The position numbers and the translations under genes were made by a program. The notes under the pieces are model-generated. The model searched no databases, had not been told where the DNA came from, and saw only the letters and a list, made by a program, of their open reading frames with translations. Of a DNA stretch of 52,662 nucleotides, positions 44,764-52,662 are shown piece after piece (positions within the stretch are counted from its first letter, which is position 1; every line of letters starts with the position of its first letter). Source of the stretch: CAZUFB01 sp048173955 (lineage in GTDB: Bacteria > Actinomycetota > Coriobacteriia > Coriobacteriales > UMGS124); assembly GCA_048173955.1 (NCBI GenBank), contig DBEYOB010000072.1:1-52662 (forward strand), in the 5' to 3' direction.

Positions 44764-45507
44764 CTAGCACTTGACGCCTTCCTTGTCGAGGTCGAGCTTG
44801 CTCGGGCCTTCGCCCTTGCTCGTGCCGTGACCCATGGCGTCGTAACCGACGACGTTGCGCTTCACCGGGTCGTACACCAGGCCGCCGTGCTCCTTGCGGA
44901 ACAGGATGAGCAGCGTGGGAGCGATACCCTCGATGTTCGCCAGATACAGGTGGAAGCACATGATGATCATGATGACGAACATCACGAAGTAGTGCACCAG
45001 GCGAACGTTCATCACGCCCCAGGCGTTGATGATGAACTCGGAGATGCCCCACGTGCTGGTGGGAATCCACAGCGCAAAGCCCGTCCATGCCATGATGAAG
45101 ATCAGGATGGGGATGAGCAGGTACGAAAGCTTCTGCGGAACGCCCAGCTTCGCTCCGAGGGGATGGTCCTTCTGCAGGAACAGATAGTACTTGACCCACT
45201 CGATGAGCATGTGGCGGTTGTTCTTCTGCGGCAGCCACGTCTTGAAGTCGCGGACAACCGAGCGCGTGCCGCCCGTGGGGGCCGACTTGATGAAGAAGGC
45301 CAGCACGATACGCGCGATGCAGTTAATCGTGATGACTATACCGCACAGCACGTGCACGCCGCGGCAGATGCCCATGGCGGCCGGGAAGAACGGGAAGTGG
45401 ATGTAGAAGCCCGTGAAGATGAGGAGGAACATGCAGACCAGGTTCACCCAGTGGGTGATCACGAAAGGCAGCGGGTGAGCTTCCTTATAGTGTGCAAGGT
45501 GTGCCAA
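44764..45507 (-). CDS. hyaC: [NiFe]-hydrogenase b-type cytochrome subunit
   Basis: 247 residues with four to five membrane helices, as in HyaC/HybB-type dihaem cytochromes that pass electrons from the hydrogenase to quinone. Histidines in FVITHWVN (first helix) and CRGVHVLCG are probable haem ligands; further His residues lie in the later helices (RLVHYFVMFV, CFHLYLANI). It starts with TTG at 45507, directly after the hyaB TAA, with a GGTGAGG site 3 nt upstream; the N-terminus AHLAHYKEAHPLPF fits the family at this point. It is the third gene of hyaABC and is followed by a strong terminator. Confidence 0.94.
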   Translation of the reverse strand: MAHLAHYKEAHPLPFVITHWVNLVCMFLLIFTGFYIHFPFFPAAMGICRGVHVLCGIVITINCIARIVLAFFIKSAPTGGTRSVVRDFKTWLPQKNNRHMLIEWVKYYLFLQKDHPLGAKLGVPQKLSYLLIPILIFIMAWTGFALWIPTSTWGISEFIINAWGVMNVRLVHYFVMFVIMIIMCFHLYLANIEGIAPTLLILFRKEHGGLVYDPVKRNVVGYDAMGHGTSKGEGPSKLDLDKEGVKC

Positions 45508-47172
45508 TTACCTCACCCCCCAAGGACTCTCGACAGACGCGAAGCTCTTGCCCGTCTTGGGCTCGAACACGTGGACGGCGCAGGCCGTGCACGGGTCGAA
45601 GCTGTGGACGAGGCGCAGGGCCTTGATGGGCTTCTCGACGTCGGTAACCTCAACACCGATCAGAGCATTCTCGAGCGGGCCGCGGGTGCCGCTGGAGTCG
45701 CGGGGACCGAGGTTCCACGTCGAGGGGATGATGATCTGGTACTTGTTGATGTTGTCGTTCGTGAGCTTGGCCATGTGGTAGAGGGCGCCACGCGGGGCCT
45801 CCCACAGACCGATGCCGGTGCCGGTGGTGTTCGTCGGCTTCGTGTAGAAGTCGCGGTTGCCGGCGCCGACGTACTCGATGAGGTCGAGGCACTCCTGCTC
45901 CATGCGCTCCATGATGTAGGACATCTCGGCGGCACGGGCGGCGGCACGGCCGAAGGTCGAGGTCAGGTAGTTGATGTTGCCGGCCTGACCAAGGGCCTCG
46001 AGCACGGTGTCGACGCGGGAGACGATGCCCTCGACGCCGCGCCGGTAGGCGACGAGCACGCGCGACAGCGGGCCGGTCTCGAGCGGCTGGCCGTTGTAGC
46101 GCGGGGCCTTGCACCAGGAGTACTTGTCGTTCACGTCGTAGCCCGAGGCCGGATACCACGGATCGGTGATGCCGTCGAGCGGGTTCACCGGCTCGCTCGG
46201 CTTGTAGTACGCGCGGGCGATGTCCTCGGTGATGGCGTTCGTGTCGACGTCGGCCAGATCGAGACCCTCGCCCGTCAGCACGCCGGCCGGCAGGTAGCGG
46301 TCGTTGATCTGGAACGTGTCGGAGTCGAACACGCCCCAGGCGCCGTAGGTGTTGTACTGGCTGTTGCCGTACTCGAACTCCGAGGCATAGACCTTCGACA
46401 GCGCGATGGCATCGGGCAGCAGCGTGTTGTCGACCCAGGCGCGCAGGTCCTTGACGCGGAAGTAGATGTCGTCGAGCTTCTCCGAGGTCGGCATGAACAT
46501 GGTGCCACCGGCGAGGGAGGTCATGATGTGGGGCATCTTGCCGCCCAGGATACCGTTGATCTCGGAGGCCTTGGCCTGCATCTCGAGGCCCTCGATGTAG
46601 TGGGCCGTGGCGATGAGGTTGAGCTCCGGAGTCAGCGCGAAGGCGGGGGTGCCGTCGGCGTTCTCGGTGTCGAACCAGTTGCCCGAGAAGATGGACAGCT
46701 GGCCGTTGTCCGCGAAGGCCTGCAGGCGCTTCTGCAGGTTCGCGAAGTCGGCCGTGGCCAGGCCGTGCTCCATGCAGACGTCGAACGTATCAGCAATGTC
46801 GGCGTTGACGGAGTCAAGCGGGTTGACGTAGTCAAGGCCGTTGAGCTGATAGAACCACAGGATGTGGCTGTGCATGAACTGGGCCATCTCGGACAGGTTG
46901 CGCACCATGCGGGCGCCCTCGGGAGGCGTCATGCCGAACGCGGCCTCGCAGGCGAGCGTCGCGGCGTGAGCGTGCGAAACGGGGCACACACCGCAGATGC
47001 GCTGCGCGATAATCGACGCGTCCTGGCTGGTGCGGTTCTCGAGGATGAGCTCCATGCCGCGGAACAGGCCGGCGGAAACCCAGGCATCGGTGATCTTGCC
47101 GTCGTTGACTTCCATCTCGACGCGCAGGTGACCTTCGATACGGGTAACCGGGTCAATGGTCGAAACCGCCAT
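45508..47172 (-). CDS. hyaB: [NiFe]-hydrogenase large subunit
   Basis: 554 residues; carries the Ni-Fe(CN)2CO active site. The L1 motif RICGVCPVSH supplies Cys60 and Cys63, and the L2 motif DPCTACAVH supplies Cys528 and Cys531, ending at His534. The 20 residues after His534 are the assembly peptide removed by the maturation protease. It has no export signal of its own and should be carried across the membrane with the Tat-bearing small subunit. It overlaps hyaA by one base (TAATG) and abuts hyaC, so the three are co-transcribed and translationally coupled. A GGGAGG site lies in the end of hyaA. Confidence 0.98.
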   Translation of the reverse strand: MAVSTIDPVTRIEGHLRVEMEVNDGKITDAWVSAGLFRGMELILENRTSQDASIIAQRICGVCPVSHAHAATLACEAAFGMTPPEGARMVRNLSEMAQFMHSHILWFYQLNGLDYVNPLDSVNADIADTFDVCMEHGLATADFANLQKRLQAFADNGQLSIFSGNWFDTENADGTPAFALTPELNLIATAHYIEGLEMQAKASEINGILGGKMPHIMTSLAGGTMFMPTSEKLDDIYFRVKDLRAWVDNTLLPDAIALSKVYASEFEYGNSQYNTYGAWGVFDSDTFQINDRYLPAGVLTGEGLDLADVDTNAITEDIARAYYKPSEPVNPLDGITDPWYPASGYDVNDKYSWCKAPRYNGQPLETGPLSRVLVAYRRGVEGIVSRVDTVLEALGQAGNINYLTSTFGRAAARAAEMSYIMERMEQECLDLIEYVGAGNRDFYTKPTNTTGTGIGLWEAPRGALYHMAKLTNDNINKYQIIIPSTWNLGPRDSSGTRGPLENALIGVEVTDVEKPIKALRLVHSFDPCTACAVHVFEPKTGKSFASVESPWGVR

Positions 47173-48452
47173 TACTTATCGCCTCCCTTCCTGTGGTTGG
47201 CCTTGCGGGTCACGATGTTCTCGGCGTCGAGCTCGTTGTAGAGCTTCTCGGCCGAATCGGCGAGCTCGGCGGCACCCGGCGTCTTCTTGCGGATGTCGTA
47301 GGCGCGCTCGGTCTCGAAGTCGGCGCCGCCGTCGGTGCGGCCGGTGAGCTTCATGCCCACGGCGTGGACGGCGATGACCGCGACGACGAGGCCCAGGACC
47401 GTGCCGGCGATGGCGGCCGGCGAGATCTTCCAGTCGAGAATCTGGAAGTAGCGGTGGCGCGCCAGGAACGGCGTGTTCTCGTCGACCCAGTTCATCGCGG
47501 GGTTCATCGGGTTGATGACACCGCAGCCGGCGCACGGGGCACCGGACTCGACGCACCAGGAGACGCGGCGGTTCCACTTGACGATGGGGCAGTTCGTGAA
47601 GGTCTGGGGGCCCTTGCAGCCCAGGGCGTACAGGCAGTAGCCCTTCTCCTCCTCCACCGTGCCGAACTGGTACACGAACTCGCCGTTCTCGAAGTGACCA
47701 CGACGGGGGCAGTTGTCGTGAATCGTCTCGGAGAACATGAGCTTGGGCTCGTTCTTCTCGTTCAGCTCGGGAATGCGGCCCATGAGCAGGTACTCGACCA
47801 GAACGGCCACGACCCACTCGGGGTTGCCCGGGCAGCACGGGATGTTGATGACAGGCGTGTCGACCGCGTGGGCCTGCAGGAACTTCTGCACGCCGCAGGC
47901 GTTGGCCGGGTTGGGGCGAGCGGCCTGCCAGCCGCCGTCGCACGCGCACGAACCGTAGGCGATGACCGCCTCGGCGCCGTACGCGGTCTCGAGAAGGATG
48001 TCAGTACCCTTCTCGCCGGCGATGCGCAGCGCGTTGCCTTCCCAGCCCTCGACGACGGAGCCCTCATAGACGACGAGGTAGTTGCCCGCCTCGATGGTCT
48101 GCTTACGAGCCTCCTCCATAGAATGGCCCGCTGCGGCCGAAAGGGTCTCGCTGTAGTTGAGCGAGATCAGCTCGAGCACGACAGTGGTCACGTCAGGAGA
48201 GTCGACCTGAGCAAAGGACTCGGTGCACCCCGTGCAGGAAGAACCCTCAAGCCAAATGACCGGCTTGAGGCTGCCCGAAGCACCGCCGATCACGCTCTCA
48301 AGGGCCTGGGCGACCTGCGGAGCCGCCGCCTCGGACAGGCCGATCATCGCTGCGATGCCGGCGCAGTAGCCAAGGAAGCTGCGACGCGAGATGCCGCGGG
48401 ACTCGAGAATCTGCGAGACCTTGCTCGTCTCAACAACCTGCTGTGTAGCCAT
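47172..48452 (-). CDS. hyaA: [NiFe]-hydrogenase small subunit, Tat-exported
   Basis: 426 residues; carries three Fe-S clusters from the active site to cytochrome b. Tat signal SRRSFLGYC (Arg23-Arg24), mature domain from about residue 50. The proximal cluster starts CTGC (Cys73, Cys76). Later Cys/His ligands lie in YGSCACDGG, NIPCCPGNP, HDNCPRRGH, CLYALGC and CVESGAPCAGC. The two extra cysteines of O2-tolerant enzymes are absent (Gly in SSCTGC and in CDGGWQAARPNP), so this is the standard, oxygen-sensitive type. A C-terminal membrane anchor (IAGTVLGLVVAVIAVHAV) fits a group 1 uptake enzyme. Start 48452 follows GGAGGGAGG. First gene of hyaABC. Confidence 0.97.
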   Translation of the reverse strand: MATQQVVETSKVSQILESRGISRRSFLGYCAGIAAMIGLSEAAAPQVAQALESVIGGASGSLKPVIWLEGSSCTGCTESFAQVDSPDVTTVVLELISLNYSETLSAAAGHSMEEARKQTIEAGNYLVVYEGSVVEGWEGNALRIAGEKGTDILLETAYGAEAVIAYGSCACDGGWQAARPNPANACGVQKFLQAHAVDTPVINIPCCPGNPEWVVAVLVEYLLMGRIPELNEKNEPKLMFSETIHDNCPRRGHFENGEFVYQFGTVEEEKGYCLYALGCKGPQTFTNCPIVKWNRRVSWCVESGAPCAGCGVINPMNPAMNWVDENTPFLARHRYFQILDWKISPAAIAGTVLGLVVAVIAVHAVGMKLTGRTDGGADFETERAYDIRKKTPGAAELADSAEKLYNELDAENIVTRKANHRKGGDK

Positions 48453-48767
48453 TCAAACACCTCCCTCTCCATTGAAAGACACGGGCCTCGCGGCCCAACC
48501 TAAACCCACCTGGATACTATAGTAACCCACTCGGGGCGAAGCATCCACGTAGAGGATAGCGTCTTTTTAAGAGCATATAAACGAGGTTCTGAAATTAGTT
48601 GGGCAGGATGCACCGAATCTGGACACAAGCGGCATTCGACAGCAAAAGAGCAGTTCAGATATGGTGCGAACAATACAAAAGAGTGTTACTGATTGTAACT
48701 ATCGTAGCACTATACTTTATAATGTGATAGAAAAGTACCGGAGTTGGGAAACGAAATTCACGATATG
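48453..48767 (-). promoter_or_regulatory. AT-rich control region upstream of hyaABC
   Basis: About 315 nt, far more AT-rich than the rest of the window. On the minus strand TATAGT lies about 70 nt upstream of hyaA and could be a -10; TATAAT-like sequences also occur at 48718. GTTAC-tgatt-GTAAC (48685-48699) is a small palindrome. No FNR-type TTGAT-N4-ATCAA box was seen. No gene is supported here. Confidence 0.35.
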
Positions 48768-48770
48768 AAA

Positions 48771-48790
48771 AAAGGCCCCGAAGGGCCTTT
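48771..48790 (-). terminator. Rho-independent terminator of the rRNA operon
   Basis: AAAGGCCC-cgaa-GGGCCTTT hairpin. On the minus strand it is followed by TTTTTTCATATCG. It lies about 105 nt beyond the 23S 3' end. Confidence 0.9.
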
Positions 48791-48895
48791 GAAAAACTCC
48801 CGGTGCCCCTGCGGGCGCCCTGGGGGCCGCATGGCGCTGGCGGGAAACCTTCTCGCTTGGCCCTCTCCTCGCTTCCGGCCGGGCCCCGCGCCGGG

Positions 48896-52662
<3,767 letters not shown>

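Noticed and set aside
48795..48895. 5S rRNA gene
   Set aside because: CCAGCGCC is present but the conserved CCGAAC loop and terminal stem are not.

Overview
This GC-rich window looks like the chromosome of an anaerobic actinobacterium of the class Coriobacteriia, most likely family Eggerthellaceae. That assignment is an inference. It rests on three things: an expansion of Tat-exported, single-domain flavin reductases of the fumarate-reductase/flavocytochrome c superfamily (seven genes), an expansion of polytopic membrane LuxR-type regulators (four intact, one broken), and a GC-rich 16S 3' region. No plasmid, phage, transposase or CRISPR locus was seen.

Layout. Positions 1-29,310 are an accessory respiratory region in which flavoenzyme genes alternate with membrane LuxR genes, either divergently (9737-11386 with 11685-13205; 21665-23380 with 23675-25075) or in tandem (14676-16232 then 16414-18063; 4278-5795 then 6013-7545; 25480-27177 then 27963-29310). 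One flavoenzyme (699-2393) instead sits in an operon with a MerR regulator and a lipoprotein. Between them lie a DUF3089-like hydrolase, an RGG-tailed protein, a TIM-barrel protein and a secreted protein built of three copies of one domain. Positions 29,704-39,272 hold more ordinary genes on the minus strand: mfd, a HemN-like radical SAM enzyme, an AGCS sodium:amino-acid symporter and a degenerate S41-peptidase-like protein. A seventh flavoenzyme and nth (endonuclease III) follow. Positions 42,945-48,452 carry a membrane-bound uptake [NiFe]-hydrogenase (hyaA-hyaB-hyaC), its maturation protease with an unusual C-terminal extension, and a zinc-ribbon membrane protein. The right end is an rRNA operon on the minus strand (16S partial, 23S), with no tRNA in the spacer and no recognisable 5S gene.

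How the parts may work together (inference): HyaABC would oxidise hydrogen outside the cytoplasmic membrane and pass electrons through cytochrome b to menaquinone. The Tat-exported flavoenzymes would use electrons from the pool to reduce different organic acceptors, each under its own membrane LuxR sensor. No gene in the window encodes the quinol-to-flavoenzyme electron carrier, so it must lie elsewhere. By eye, none of the seven flavoenzymes keeps the classical fumarate-reductase arginine.

The most unusual signal is non-coding. At least ten intergenic regions, each at the 3' end of one or two genes, carry a pair of inverted repeats (arms about 20-65 nt) around a non-conserved spacer of about 100-125 nt. 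The arms fall into several sequence families. Four families (F1-F4) recur at two distant loci each and align without gaps. I do not recognise this element class. It could be a REPIN-like or MITE-like mobile repeat, or a structured 3' RNA or terminator.
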